This document shows, piece by piece, positions 45,701 to 61,061 of a stretch of DNA of 64,000 bases. Made by a program: the position numbers and the translations under genes. Numbering within the stretch: the stretch's first letter is position 1; each line of letters opens with the position of its first letter. A model generated the notes under the pieces. It ran no database searches. It was not told the DNA's origin and worked only from the letters and a program-made list of their open reading frames with translations. Where the stretch lies: assembly GCA_013339895.1 (NCBI GenBank), contig JABACO010000003.1:1663860-1727859 (forward strand), given 5' to 3'. The DNA comes from Ephydatia muelleri. Taxonomy: Eukaryota > Porifera > Demospongiae > Spongillida > Spongillidae.

Positions 45701-46260
45701 GCTTACAAGTGTGTACTAGTATAGACCTTGACCTTACAATTGTGTGCTATGTAAACTGTGATTAGCCTAATCTGATGTTAGACTGCCTGGGGTACAAGTA
45801 CATGTAGCAGTTTTTCTCTGAGAACAGTAGGCCTATGTAGGTACGTAGGTCCAGGGTAGGCCTATGTAGGTACATGTACATGTAGGTCCAGGATAGGCCT
45901 ACATAGGTCCAGGGTACTAGTAGGCCTATGTACAGTTAGGTACATTGTAGGTCCAGGGTGGTACAGGTGGTGATGAACACGTAGGCAAAGATGAGGAGAG
46001 TGAAGATGAGGATAACTATTGAGATGGAATTGAAGTTGACTAAAACCTACAAACACCTGGACTCTTGCACAAGTACATGCATGTACTGAATTACAATTGT
46101 ACTGAATTACAATTGTATGGCCCTTGAAGATAATTTCATTATGTGGTAGGTCCATTGTATGCTATGTAAACTGTGGTTAGCTAATCTGATGTTAGGCTGC
46201 CTGGTAACTTCCAGTTCTAAGAGAACAAACTGTGTACGTATGTCTTAAAAGCACACACTT
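44081..46260. other. Intergenic; (TG)n at 45624-45700 and a short tandem repeat at 45830-45960
   Basis: No gene recognised. The tandem repeat has GTAGGTCCAGGGTAGGCCTA units. An A run of 12 occurs at 44569. Confidence 0.6.
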
Positions 46261-47250
46261 TATATGTGTAGCACCTATTTACAAACCACACATTGTGTGC
46301 AGCGATGGTGATGGCATGCATGGGAGCATTAGTCCTGATGCCATAAACTTCACAATCAAGTACATGATGGGAGGGGGGTGAGTGGCCTGATGCAAAGCCT
46401 TTGGCCTAGTGGTAGAGGCATTTTAGTCTGTTGCATAATGTCCTGGTACTTTGTTGTTCTAGGGTTCAATAAGAGAGCTCTGTTTTAAAAGTCTGTTTGG
46501 GACTGTTTCTATGGAGATGACAATGCTGTATCTATTTTTTTGTACTGGTGAAGAACAGCAGGGTCCAGGAACCCAATGTTGAGACTGACCATCTGGAGTC
46601 ATCCAACTCAGACTCAGTAAATTTACTCAATCAGAGTTTTGACACTAGGTTCCAACCTACCAGGCAAGATGTCTGCTGGTCCGGAGGGCATGCACTTCTT
46701 CATCAAGTGGTCCAAAACCAACCAGATGGGCAGGTGTGTTCAGCGTACCAAAGGCAGGCACATGTGTCCAGTTCCAGCAATAGAGGCCTACAGAGAATGT
46801 TGTCACTGTTCCACTCACTCCTCACTCCTCTTCCACTTCAAAGATGGGAGAACACTCACATCTAAGAGCTTCCGCACCTTTCTACCCCTGGTATGGTGGA
46901 GCTATGTGGCTACAATCCAGCCAAATATAACACCCACATTGGTGCAGCCATGTACAGCAGCTGCCAGAACAGGCCTTCCCACTGACACCATTTGGAACCT
47001 CGGAAGAGGTGAAGCAAAGCATACCAGACATACGTATTGGTGCAGCCACTGTACATGTAAACTCTAATTGCTAACTAGCAATAGCACAAATTGTGCATGT
47101 TTTAACTGCACATTACATGTATCTATGTTCGCACAAACCACATCACACTGTGTGCAGAGACAGGGGTTGGGCCTGATGCCATAACATGGGAGGGGTGTGC
47201 TTTGACCCTGATGCAGGGCTTTGGCCTAGTGGTAGACTGAGCAGCGCCCC
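46261..47250 (+). mobile_element. Tyrosine-recombinase element relic between direct repeats
   Basis: Two related direct repeats (about 46261-46470 and 47095-47250) share ACAAACCACA, TGTGTGCAG, CCTGATGCCATAA, GGGAGGGGTG and CTTTGGCCTAGTGGTAGA. Between them lies a recombinase remnant. The layout could be the split direct repeats of a DIRS/Ngaro-type element, or two SINE-like copies that happen to flank it: the repeat has a perfect tRNA A-box (TGGCCTAGTGG, 46402-46412), and the left copy a B-box-like GGTTCAA (46463). Confidence 0.5.
46660..47067 (+). pseudogene. Tyrosine recombinase C-terminal fragment with catalytic His-x-x-Arg lost
   Basis: GPEGMHFFIKWSKTNQMGRC, then CPVPAIEAYRE, LFHFKDGRTLTSKSFRTF, and ARTGLPTDTIWNLGR match DIRS/Crypton-type recombinases of invertebrates. 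Where the family has NTHSLRIGAA, the sequence reads NTH then IGAA in another frame, so the catalytic box is deleted and the frame broken. Inactive. Confidence 0.65.
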
Positions 47251-48066
47251 GATGTGTAGACAAAGCTAAGTATATATTGTGATAGCGCTCTTCCATTGGC
47301 GAAGTCCCAGAGAGTGCTTCGCAGTTAAGCGTTTACGTGTATTGATCGACGCACACATGCAGACAAATATTGAAAATGCGGCACATTCAGACTTGATGTT
47401 AATCGATCTAGGTAAGACTGAGAAGCCTACGTAGGTCGTAGCTGTACTGGAAAGTGCTAACGAATCATTTTTATCCCTGCGTGTAAGCGTATCAGTGCAC
47501 GTGCCTAGCCTACGCGCTTCATTCATCGAGCTGCATGCAGGCTAAACGAACACTGTTTACAATAAACTTCAAGTGAAAACAACCCACTATATAGGTCAGA
47601 AGTGTCCATGACGACGTCTTGTATACAATAAGTATAATAGCTTCATTAGCAGTGAGCTAGGTGGTGGGTGTCCCTCTAGCTGGCAGTCTAGACCTATGGG
47701 AATTGGGGGAAGGAGGCTAGGGAAAAGGTTTACCTGGCTTGCTATTGGCTCAGATCATCGCCAGCAGCCTTGTTAATCTTCAGCTGAATTAACATATTAT
47801 GCACATTTATTCACCATTACACAATTATTGCCAATATTTATTGAACAATTTTGGCAGATGACGCAATGGCATACTTATATGAATAAATTATGCGCGGTAG
47901 AAATTAATTTTTTGTTTTGATTTTAGTTAAAGAATGGTTAATGGAATAATTTTTCAAAGTGCATGTATCATAATCAGACCGATTTATAGTACATTATAAA
48001 CTTGTTTAAAATTCAATTTGAAATAAAAAGCAAGATGACCGCCTTTGTATGGGCCATTTCTGGATA
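47251..48066. other. Intergenic, no gene seen
   Basis: Nothing recognised. Confidence 0.55.
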
Positions 48067-51001
<2,935 letters not shown>

Positions 51002-51361
51002 TGTACAGTACGAACGTATTCTGATACCATGCATGAAAAATGATAAACATGTTACAATTCTGCGTATAATCGGTTAAATATAGTGTGCTAAGCTGTCCTC
51101 CGGCGGCTAAGAGCTACTTCGGTTTGTCTTAAGTCAACTGCTTGATCGCACTGTGTAAGCCAATGCATCGTACATTATGTGTAGCAACGAAATCTTATTG
51201 ACCCTCTAAGCCAGGTAGGCGTAGTTATTTATGACCAGTTTTAGCAATGAGTGTATAGAAAAAACAAAAGCAAACTGGAGTACTACGCCCAATGGCTACG
51301 GACCTGTTAAATGCAGCATTAGAACTCCAAACACTGCAAGTTAGAAGACAAGCACAAATAA
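51002..51361. other. Spacer between Helitron-like copies B and C
   Basis: About 360 bases of unique-looking sequence; no gene. Confidence 0.6.
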
Positions 51362-51388
51362 TCTGAACCTGCGGCAGCAGGGTCAATA

Positions 51389-51499
51389 TAGTCTCGTACC
51401 CAGACCCATATGTACGTAACGATGATCATATGACATCACGTGATGTCATACTGTAAGCGTGATCATCGTTACGTACATATGGGTCTGGGTACGAGACTA
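51389..51499. mobile_element. 111-bp Mutator-like MITE nested in copy C
   Basis: A near-perfect palindrome with TAGTCTCGTACCCAGACCC ends, flanked by 9-base repeats GGGTCAATA and GGTTCAATA (one mismatch). Copies A and B preserve the uninterrupted site (GCAGGTT...), proving the insertion. Confidence 0.9.
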
Positions 51500-53222
51500 G
51501 GTTCAATATAGGATTGATTGAGGATTGATGAATATCATTACAAAAACTTCACTCGCGTCTGGAGCGACAACGGAGAAACGGATCGCTTATCTCTTTGTCG
51601 CGATGGAACGAGAACTCAAAGATCTACAGTTCTACGTTTGTTCCGTGTCATAAAACAGTGTACTTTTAGAGAAACAAACGAATTCCTGTTCCTCGTGCCC
51701 AGTCCTAAAATAATTCTTGGTCGTCGTCGTCGTCGTCGTCTTCTTCCTTAGGAAGGTATAACTCGAGCTACGAACGGTTTTGAATAACGGCAATAGCACC
51801 AATATCTTCGGAATTCACCTGCACGGTGCCCTTTAAGGTCATATAAAGACTACAGTGAGAAGTACCTCATGCGGTAGAAAGTTCTATATAGGATATGAAG
51901 TTATTGCAGAAGTTTATTTGTTTATTGATGATTAATGAAGTTATTTTACAGCATGCAATCCGAAATTTATTTGATGTTCCTATCGCAGTTTAATACTTTG
52001 GCTAGTGAAGTTAAATGCCTTCGCGTAATCGAAAGAAGAGATCTAAGCAATGAGCGGAATACCTTCAAAAGCAAGACGATATTTTATCACAAGGAAACAA
52101 GGCTAATTCCCGAGCGCGCTACAAGGCCGATCCCGAAACGAAGAAGGCCTCTGTACGCGACAGCTACAAGGCCGATCCCGAAAAGAAGGCCTCTGTACGC
52201 GACAGCTACAAGGTCGATCCCGAAAAGAAGAAGGCCTCTGAACGCGACAGCTACAAGGCCGATCCCGAAAAGAAGAAGGCCTCTGTACGCGACAGCTACA
52301 AGGCCGATCCCGAAGGCCTCTGTACGCGACAGCTACAACGCAGATATTGAATCTAAGCAATCTGCTAAAAGGCAGTGATATCAAGAGGACCTCGAGGAGA
52401 ACCGTGCTGCTAAAAGGCAGCGATATCAAGAGGACGTCGAGGAGAACCGCGCTGCTAAAAGGCAGAAATACGAGGACAATTCAGCTGCCATTAAGGCATC
52501 TGAAAGGAATCGGTATTGGAATGACCCCGCTGTCCGATTGGCTAAACGTGTTGCCGAGAGGAAGCGATATCGCAGGGGTCACCGAACTACCACTACCACC
52601 CAAAGGTATATCATGGCATGTTGTATTGCACTAGCATTAAAAAGCTATAGGAAGATGTGCATGCAACATGTGTACAGCACGCATGTAAGGGATCTGCACA
52701 AAACCATTCACTTCACATGTAAAGCATGCATGGTGACCCAACTGTTGTGTACTGTCCTTTGTGACCTGTCTATTGAATATTGGGGTGTCATCCTTCTGAT
52801 GTACAAAAAGGCTTCCTTATCTGATGTACAACGGCAGCCCGCCTGCAACTGTGTATGAATTTAATTGCATTTGCTAGAGTTGAGCAGTAGACCTCAATGG
52901 TAGGTGTGTAGTGGCAGAGGAGATAGGGGACAGAGATAAGGATACCATGCACCCCTTGAAATAGAAATGTACAAATGAGTGAATGAGTGTCTCAAGCTCA
53001 CTGGTGAAGAAGTGTTGAGGACAAAGTCACTGTTCCAAATGTCCATTCATCATTGGAGGGGAGGTCATTCCCATGTAAACATTGTTAACACCTTTTAATT
53101 TGGAGCATGAACAACTTCCTCCAATTTTCAGCACAATGGCACCTTTGGGGAGTCATGAGTTATGCAGACCAATCCAGTGAATAGAAATAAAATTGGACCA
53201 ATAGAATTTTAGCACAGCTGGC

Positions 53223-53307
<85 letters not shown>

Positions 53308-53539
53308 CCACTCCCCCTTATCTGTGAGGTCATGAATATGTACACCAATTGGTGATGTACCAATGAAATTGGACCAATAGAATTATAGCACAGCCGCACA
53401 CATGTAAAGGCTTTTCATGTATAAAAGCGACTCACCTGCCAAATAGTGCACTTTGCTTGCTGAGAACGAAAAAGGTAAAAACTAAATCCTTGCACTTTGT
53501 TTCTATACTCTCTGTCAGATGCAGTGCTGCCCCCCTACC

Positions 53540-53893
53540 GTTCGCCGCCAGCAGTAGCAGTGCTGCCCCCACCGCCAGCAGCAGCAGAGCTGCCCTCACC
53601 GCCACCAGCAGCTGAGCTGCCCTCACCGCCACCACCAGCAGCAGCAGCAATAGCAGAGCTGCCCCCACCGCCACCAGCAGCAGAGCTGCCCCCACCGCCA
53701 CCAGCAGCAGAGCTGCTCCCACCGCCACCAGCAGCAGAGCTGCCCCCACCTCCACCAGCAGCAGCAGCAGCGCTGCCCTCACCGCCACCAGCAGCAGAGC
53801 TGCCCTCACCGCCACCAGCAGCAGCGCTGCCCCCACCGCCACCAGCAGCAGCGCTGCCCTCATCGCCACCAGCAGCAGAGCTGCCCTCACCGC

Positions 53894-53928
<35 letters not shown>

Positions 53929-54040
53929 CTGCCCCCACCGCCACCAGCAGCAGAGCTGCCCCCACCGCCACCAGCAGCAGAGCTGCCCTCACCGCCACCA
54001 GCAGCCCCACCGCCAGCAGCAGCAGCAGAAGCACCAGTGC
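53540..54040. repeat. 33-36-bp coding-type minisatellite CCGCCACCAGCAGCAGAGCT
   Basis: Tandem GCTGCCCTCACCGCCACCAGCAGCAGA units with longer GCA runs. The homologous array in copy B (50150-50430) is shorter and copy A has a different PPWPL array. Confidence 0.9.
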
Positions 54041-54565
54041 CCCCACCACCACCCGCATGGCTCCCATGGCCTGAACCAGGCTGCCGAGGTCAGAGACGAG
54101 GCTGGGGGAGAGGATGAGGACAAGCCAGGGGAACCGTACAGTACATTAAAAACTCATATACTTATAATTTCAATTATTAATTTTTTTAACCTCCCTCCCT
54201 TCGAAAATTAAAATGAATTTGTGACAACATTTAAAGACGCGCTACTACGACAGAGGAAAAAACTAATGAAACAAGTAAATAAAAACATTCTCTAACGAGA
54301 AAATTGTTGGTATATAGGATTGACCAATGGTGGTGTAAAAAGCATGGAAACAAGAGTGACAGAAATTTGACTGGAAAATTGAAATAGGCCTATATTTAGC
54401 ACACTAACGTTGTAACAGTACATGCCTGAGTAATGGGCTAAATATAGGCCTATTTCAATTTTCCAGTCAAATTTCTGTCACTCTTGTTTCCATGCTTTTT
54501 ACACCACCATTGGTCAATCCTATATACCAACAACTTTCTCGTTAGAGAATGTTTTTATTTACTTG

Positions 54566-55993
54566 TAAAACAATAATTGAGATCGAATTGAAAAGGGACC
54601 TAGTGCATACATTATCCAGTACAGAAATGTAACGCTTGGGTTGAAATGTACGGCTAATTAACAACTCAGAGCGTTACAACTCCACGACAGGTACTCCGAT
54701 TCTCAATATATAAAAAGCACATTTGTAGCAGACATTTCATACTTCTAGAATTTGAAATTTGCGTTAGGTCCCTTTTTTTTGGAAACGAACCTAATTAGTC
54801 CAATCAAATTAATAACTAGTGTATACACATCATCCGCTGCTTCTCCACAGTTTACAAACGTTGCAATGTTTCAGGTTCTCTACTTGTCTAGTTGCTAGTG
54901 TGCTGTTGTGAATGTTGATGCACTTGTGAGTACATAGTTATCATATTCATTTCAGGACGTAGTTGAAAGAGGGCGTGTTTTTGTTTGTTGGGAGTGGTAC
55001 CGCACTCCTCGGCTCCACCTCTCTTAGATGTTGATTGGTGCGAGTACATATATCTTATATAAGGTGAACGGACAGTGCACCGAATAGGAGTCGTAGGGAG
55101 AGGGATGGGAGCATCAGTTTGAATCAGATAAAATATATATAAATCATATTCTAGGGGCACTGTACAACGTTAACACAGGGCTACCCGTTTGGTCTAATGA
55201 TTGGGACAACATCTTGATCGGGCTATATCTCCACCCTTGACTGGACCTGCATGTTGTCAGCAGCTGGCTATGCATGACCAATATGATATGACCCGATTAA
55301 AAACTTTTAATTGACCCGCTTTCAACCCGATTTATAGCCGGTTGACCGGCTTTGAAACTGACGGGTCAGGTTTTAAATCGGGCCGTAACATATATTATAT
55401 TGCAAGCCAATAGCACAGACTGCCACATATATAGCGTGTGCTCGCTTCTAATCGGTCATACTTGAACGAACGAAAACGAAGCTGAGAAATACATTCTTAA
55501 TTCTCTCCAGTCCTTACTCAACTATACAACGTTGAACTTACTTTGACATGGCTGTCCCAGAAGGAGTACAAACGTCCAACAGGGTAGTAGTGTGTTTACT
55601 TTCATTCTAGAAGCTGAGTCCGTGTAAACATCAAATGACGTGACCAAATGACATACATAGTTCAAGCTCGTGTGATGCATGATGTATGCGGTCGGGGGCC
55701 GAAACTACTGGCCTTCGCCAAGTTTACGTATCAAGCCCGTAGCCAGGGGTGGTTCTGGGGGGTTCGATCGACCCTCAGAGGGTCAAGGCCCGCTTATGTG
55801 GAAGTACGGTGCGGCTCCCCGAGGCGACTCCAGGCCTTCTTTGAAGTTAAACCGAAAACCAACCCTCGATCATCGCACCCGGCCAGACTAGTACATGCAC
55901 CAATAGTTATAGAAAGTGTTTTAGTTTAGGTTTACTATACTTTTTAAATTGGAAGTAGGATCGGGACTTGTCAGCAGCTAGGCCGATCGACAA
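54566..55993. other. Intergenic, no gene seen
   Basis: Contains a TTGGTCTAATGATTGGGACA stretch at 55190 that weakly recalls a tRNA 5' half, not enough to call. Confidence 0.5.
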
Positions 55994-56597
55994 TGCCGGG
56001 TCGCTCCCAGCAGAAGGAAAGAGAGCGGAAACGAGCCGCTGCCTTTTGCCAAACATTAGATGTCTTTTTTCCAACTACGAAACGAAAGACAACGGCCGAT
56101 GGACAACAGTCAAGCTCCTTTAGTCGAAGAAGCAAATGTTGCCGCAGCGGAATGTGGAGATGATTGCCGAACTAGTGAATTGGTTGCGTCGGAGTCTGAC
56201 GAGCCGGAGATCACTACGCCCAACAGAGCCTGGGAATTCGGAAGAACCAGATCCGGAGGTGTTAATAAGTGTTCCCAAGAGTGATAAGACAGGCATCGCA
56301 GAGGGGCAATTGTCACTCGAAATCGGCGATCTGGTTTCTGCTTGCACCACGGAGGCCGATCTTTCTCAGAAAGTCCAAGCGATGTCGAAAAGTAACAAGT
56401 TTGCATACCTGCGTCAAAATTCTAAGCCGGATCCACAGTTCAAATTCCCATTGGACAATAGATTAATAACCTTACGGAACGGGATTGGAAACGCAATACA
56501 TTGTCAATCGTTTCGCTCGCGTATGACGTAATTGATAACGTGCTTTATAGATATGGCCATGGATTCTTTGAAAGAACGTAAGACTTTCATCGCGATG

Positions 56598-56703
56598 ACA
56601 GTTTGTGTTACAAAATGAACATATGATGAGTCCAAAATGTGCTTGCTGACTCTAAAGGAAGATTTTTGGACTCATCATATGTTCATTTTGTAACACAAAC
56701 TGT
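56598..56703. repeat. Hairpin, 40-bp arms
   Basis: ACAGTTTGTGTTACAAAATG pairs with its complement ending 56703 around a 26-base loop. It sits near the left end of the P-like element. Confidence 0.9.
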
Positions 56704-56729
56704 TGGACTCAAAGTATAACCAGCCTTCT

Positions 56730-57336
56730 ATACCAGTCTGTTACTCAACATATTTTTGACAAACTCATCAAAAATGAGCACCCTATTGAGATCTGTGCAA
56801 ATGATCCAGAGTCACATTTGCGGCCTTTAACTAGTGAGGAATGCTGTGCTCTGCGATATGTTGCAGGGTATACTTTCCGAAAAGTGTATTCTAGCATCGA
56901 TTTGTGTACACATCCCCAAAAAGATGTCATGATGTGCCTTCTAATGGAGTTAGTAGGTGATGGAGTCAGTAGTAGCAGTGAAAGTGAGAGGTGCATTGTT
57001 ATGATCAATCGAGGAGGTCTGTGGACTATTAATGATCAGGCATATGACATACTTTTGATCATGGAAGAGGAGATAAAGAGGAAGTATACATTTGCCTCTA
57101 ATAAGCAATGGTGTGCCTATACTACGTAACGATGACCTACGTTTTCAGTGGTGCATTGTAGCAGCGGCGATTGAACATGATTCATCTGAATTGCTGCTGC
57201 AAAAAATAGTGAACCTGTATGTCACTGTACGTGGACTTGCATTTGCAACTTCTTGCCTAGAAATGTTTAAGCAAGCACAACATAAAACAATGAAGAAAAC
57301 ACGATCCCTACGTAGTGAACTTTGTCCTAAACAGTA
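56730..57336 (+). pseudogene. Second coding region of the P-like element (unrecognised family)
   Basis: Frame 1: HIFDKLIKNEHPIEI, LTSEECCALRYVAGYTFRKV to about 57110. Frame 2: LISNGVPILRNDDLRFQWCI and VNLYVTVRGLAFATSCLEMF to 57336, one frameshift near 57105. I recognise it as a sequence common in sponge and cnidarian mobile DNA but cannot name the family. It runs towards the transposase 3' end. Function unknown. Confidence 0.5.
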
Positions 57337-57408
57337 GTGGTATATTCAGCTGCATTGATTTGTGCATTAATGGTATCTATAATATTATACAACATGTTAT
57401 ATGTACAA

Positions 57409-60400
57409 CTATGCACTTCTTCGAGGTCGTTTAGCAAGGGGACCAGCATTGGTTAAGTCCTCACTAATGGTAGCACCGCCACGACAATTCCCTCGGATTG
57501 TATTGCAAGTAGTTGAAATGACTCGCAGGGCTTGTGTATTGCGGATGAACTCAGACACTGAAGGGTTCTCATCGGCCCTTCCTCTTTGCTGTTGCTGTCC
57601 AAAAAAGTTTTCCAAGGGATCTTGGCATACCCTATTCCTGAGAAATACCGAAACCCCTGGAATTGTGAAAGCGTACTGAACAAGTTCAACAAATGACATC
57701 ACTGAAAGATGGATGTTCTTCAAATATTAATGCACGTAAGCAAGTTTTACCTGTAAGTCTCAAACCTTGCCTTGTCTCAGCACTGAGCATCATCAGGATT
57801 TTTTGAGACTTGTCAAAACCCTCTTTCCCTTTGACACTTTCTTCCCACTCGTCCAGATACACCAAAAACACATCTGTTAGCCACTAAATAATTATTTGAC
57901 CTCATAAAAGTGTGATATACAATTTTAATGAAAACGTACCTTCCGTTTCCAATCAGTGCCTGATCTATATGGTGATGTAAATGGGTTCCTGGAGAACTTT
58001 CCTGCTGATAGGCTTGAAACATTCAAGCAATCGAAAAACTTATTGAACATCTCTGCAAATTGAGACATTTGTGTAGCCTTTGACCCAACAGCTAAAATCA
58101 GAGCTTTTGGCACAGAGTTGCTAAGAACCTATTATGCATGCGATCCATAAACATTCATGTAATTGGATACTGCACATGTGATTCTTACTTTTGCTGCGAG
58201 ATCAACTCGCATCTTGGAGTAGCTAGTCAAGAGCAGATGCTCATACTTTAATTTTGGAACCAATGATAAACCAGCATCATCTCACTGTGATCGATTCTTC
58301 GTGTATAGCTCCTTAAAAGATGGTCCCATGAGATATCCATTCCATTGCACTATACGGTATATAGCGCAAGATGAACATGTTGAAACAAAATCTTAAATAC
58401 ATTTACCCATAACTTTCTTTTGGGGGTTGCCCAGCAATTTCTTGTTGTCTTCATTAGGTGTGGTGGATCCGACAGAAAGAAGATATAGCGTCTTTCACCA
58501 TCATGAGCATAAGGGTTAATAACTTTGTTGACAGGCGGTTTTGAACCCGCATCATGAAGATGAAAAAACTTCCTGTTCGAGAACAAACCATCGCAACAAA
58601 GAGCCAGTACTATAAACCCCAGGTTCTCAAGGCAAGACACGGCATTCCATATCATAGGAAACAGTTGATCACATAGCATGGAATAGATCAATATAAAATG
58701 CAATGATTTCATGAAGCCATACCTGATAACTCAGTGCAGGGAAATTGAGCATATGGAAACTTAAGGTTTGTGAATAATCCTCTGATCATCAGAACCAACA
58801 CAGATGAGGCTAAAGAATCCCTGATGTCATCATTGCAGACTTGGCTCTCGTACTGGGATAGATGATTATTTATGTCGCCAATGTCAACAAACCCAATCAG
58901 ACCATCTATTAATAAGATAGATTTCAAATGATAGGTTACTGAAGTATGAGTTACTTGAGTGCTTGTCAAATGTAAGGCCTTGACGTATATGCATCTCATC
59001 AAAAATGATGATTACACACTTTTCTCTCTCCATACATGATGATAGCTAAGCAACAGTGGACAGGTACTGGTCAACTTGAGAAGAAAACCCTTCTACAGCT
59101 TTAGTGTGGTAGGTGTAGTCCCTTAGCGTTCGTTAAGATGGGAGCTTGATGATACCAGTTTCCCTTATCATTTCATATGCTGAGCTAGACAGATGACAAA
59201 GGTAGAGGCACCACCGCACCATGACAGGGTCCCAACGCATATGCCGTGCATCATCCAAAGAAGCAGCCTTCATCTGTGCCTCCCAAAACACACGTCCAAA
59301 AGAACCAGGTGGGTGAGCTTCACAGACTGCCTCAGCATTGTCTTGCATAATCTGTAACAGATCATCATGTAGACTACTGTCCACAGAAATGCCTCTTTCC
59401 TCAGTTGCAGCTTGCAGAGTCATTTGGTAGTTGGTTACTTGACGTTGGTAGGGCTGATGTTCTCGATAGTAATGGATACACTTTTTGGTACTACTTAAGC
59501 GTGAGAATGACACATGACTGCTAGGGTCAGTGCGGCTGGTATCAGCGTCATGTTTCTCATGACGGCTTAGTAAGGCCCTTAGGGTGCTTCGGTATGATGT
59601 ACACAGGTTGCAGCGCTGGCCACTGTTTTCCTCTGACATCATGAGGAGATAACACTCAGCATGGCGAATGGTAGAATGTACAATGTCCAGATATGCAACA
59701 CACTCTGTGCCTGTAGTTTATGCATATGGGTCATCATAATATATTTCACAAAATTACACAGTACCTTGAAGATTCATTATCTTTCCATCCTTTGACAAAA
59801 TGTAATCTATGAACCTTTCATCCCCATTACCACAACATACATGGCAGCTGTGCACTAGGTCCAAAAGTGTCTTGACATCAGCAAGGGATGTAAAGTGCTG
59901 AAAGACCTGGCTGAAAGTAAGCACTGATGACATCAGTTTCTTGCCATCCACCTACAGAAGATACACATATTCAACCTGCTGTGTTGTGACTTGTGCACAA
60001 TGTACCTGAACATGGTGTCATCAATGACAACACATCGTGACAACTTCAAAATAACCACCTTGGCAAGTTCCAAATCTCCTACTTTGGACCATCCTATAGA
60101 GACAGGCCAGGCCACATTATAATTTTCTTTAAAAGCATACCAAAATAACTTACCTGGAGGAGAAGTGGCTGCACAACAGTAACTTGACTAAGTTGCTGCT
60201 CTAGATGGTGCCTAGCTCTCCTGGCTTTCATCCAGATGTCAATGTCAATGGAGACAGTCAGGGTAGTGCACTGGTGATTTTGCCTTTCACACTTAAGCTT
60301 CTTTGACAACCTCCCTTGTCGAAACATTTCCTAAATAAAAATAAAAATGTAATTTTTTGCTCGCATATCGAGGGCTGTAAATTAGCAATCACTAAATAAA

Positions 60401-60540
60401 GAGATTTTCCAATCATTCCACGCACCCCATCCACCTTCCTTCGTCTTGTAAAACTACTTTTGGGGGCAATTCCTTGAACCGTAAAGGTACAAGGATTGTC
60501 GAAAGGCGGGAGGTATTTTAAGCGTAATTTTGCGTACACA
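57409..60540 (-). pseudogene. P-element-type (THAP9-like) transposase, multi-exon, with nonsense codons
   Basis: RNase H-fold DDE transposase. Reading minus: basic N-part (60540-60410), 60330-60160, 60115-59990, 59951-59760 (CHVCCGNGDERF), a long exon about 59715-59133 (PPGSFGRVFWEAQMKAASL, HLSSSAYEMIR), 59130-58965 (FDEMHIRQGLTFDKHSS, first catalytic Asp), GLIGFVDIGDINNHLSQYE and MIRGLFTNLKFPYAQFP (58920-58735), LCCDGLFSNRKFFHLHD with FLSDPPHLMKTTRNCW (58680-58410, second Asp), FNKFFDCLNVSSLSAGKFS (58110-57960), WEESVKGKEGFDKSQK (57870-57755), and CQDPLENFFGQQQQRG (57720-57409). Short introns with GT-AG separate them. In-frame TAG near 59066 and TGA at about 58282-58284 break it, so this copy is inactive. 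No intact THAP zinc finger was found. Confidence 0.8.
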
Positions 60541-60653
60541 GCCCATAGTTTAAAAGATACCTAAAAAGAACCAACCACGAGAGTAGAAAACCATCTAGGA
60601 AGTTTAGGAAATCATCCTCTCCTTCTTTTACCTTGTGATGTCTCTGTTTTGAC

Positions 60654-61061
60654 CAGCCCCGGATCCAGTAATTTGTTATGGGGGGGGGGGGGCGGTTTTA
60701 CCAGAGGGGCGGCAATGTATGCGAAGCTGTTTGAACGGGGGGGGGGGGGGGGGGGGAGGGAAGGTGCAATCCGCTTACGGTGGGGGGGTGCAGTCGGCAA
60801 GTTAAATGAACCAATTCGTCACTCACATGCACGCATTCTCTACTAGAACACAAGGAACATCACGAGAAACGGGTCCACTCCGCACCTGCCCTGTCGTGCT
60901 CCACCGCTTCGTTGACATTTGTCTGTACAACTGAGTAATCGGGACTTTTAAGTATGACGCAACACGTAATCTGTAGATCTTTGTCGTCGGGAAGGGGGGG
61001 GGGGGGGGGGGGGGGGGGGGCGGCCGCCCCCCCCCCCACGGCTATGCTGGATCCGGGGCTG
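60654..61061. mobile_element. hAT-like MITE, 408 bp, perfect 8-bp target duplication
   Basis: TIR CAGCCCCGGATCCA at both ends, flanked on both sides by GTTTTGAC (60646-60653 and 61062-61069). CAG-start TIRs with 8-bp duplications are typical of hAT. The interior has three long G runs and a C run (near 60681, 60739, 60997, 61027) and no gene. Confidence 0.9.

Larger units (their letters stand above)
51362..54565 (+). mobile_element. Helitron-like element, copy C
   Basis: Same termini (A/TCTGAACC at left, TTTACTTG/T at right). The 5' end is interrupted by a 111-base Mutator-like MITE. The basic exon (52017 on) has TGA after SKQ and several frame changes in the 45-base repeats. (CA)n at 53225-53305, Pro/Ala repeat frame 53497-54117 (207 codons, PPPAAEL units), palindrome 54275-54566. 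Confidence 0.75.

Noticed and set aside
55185-55260. tRNA gene
   Set aside because: Only a weak A-box-like stretch; no cloverleaf or B-box could be built.
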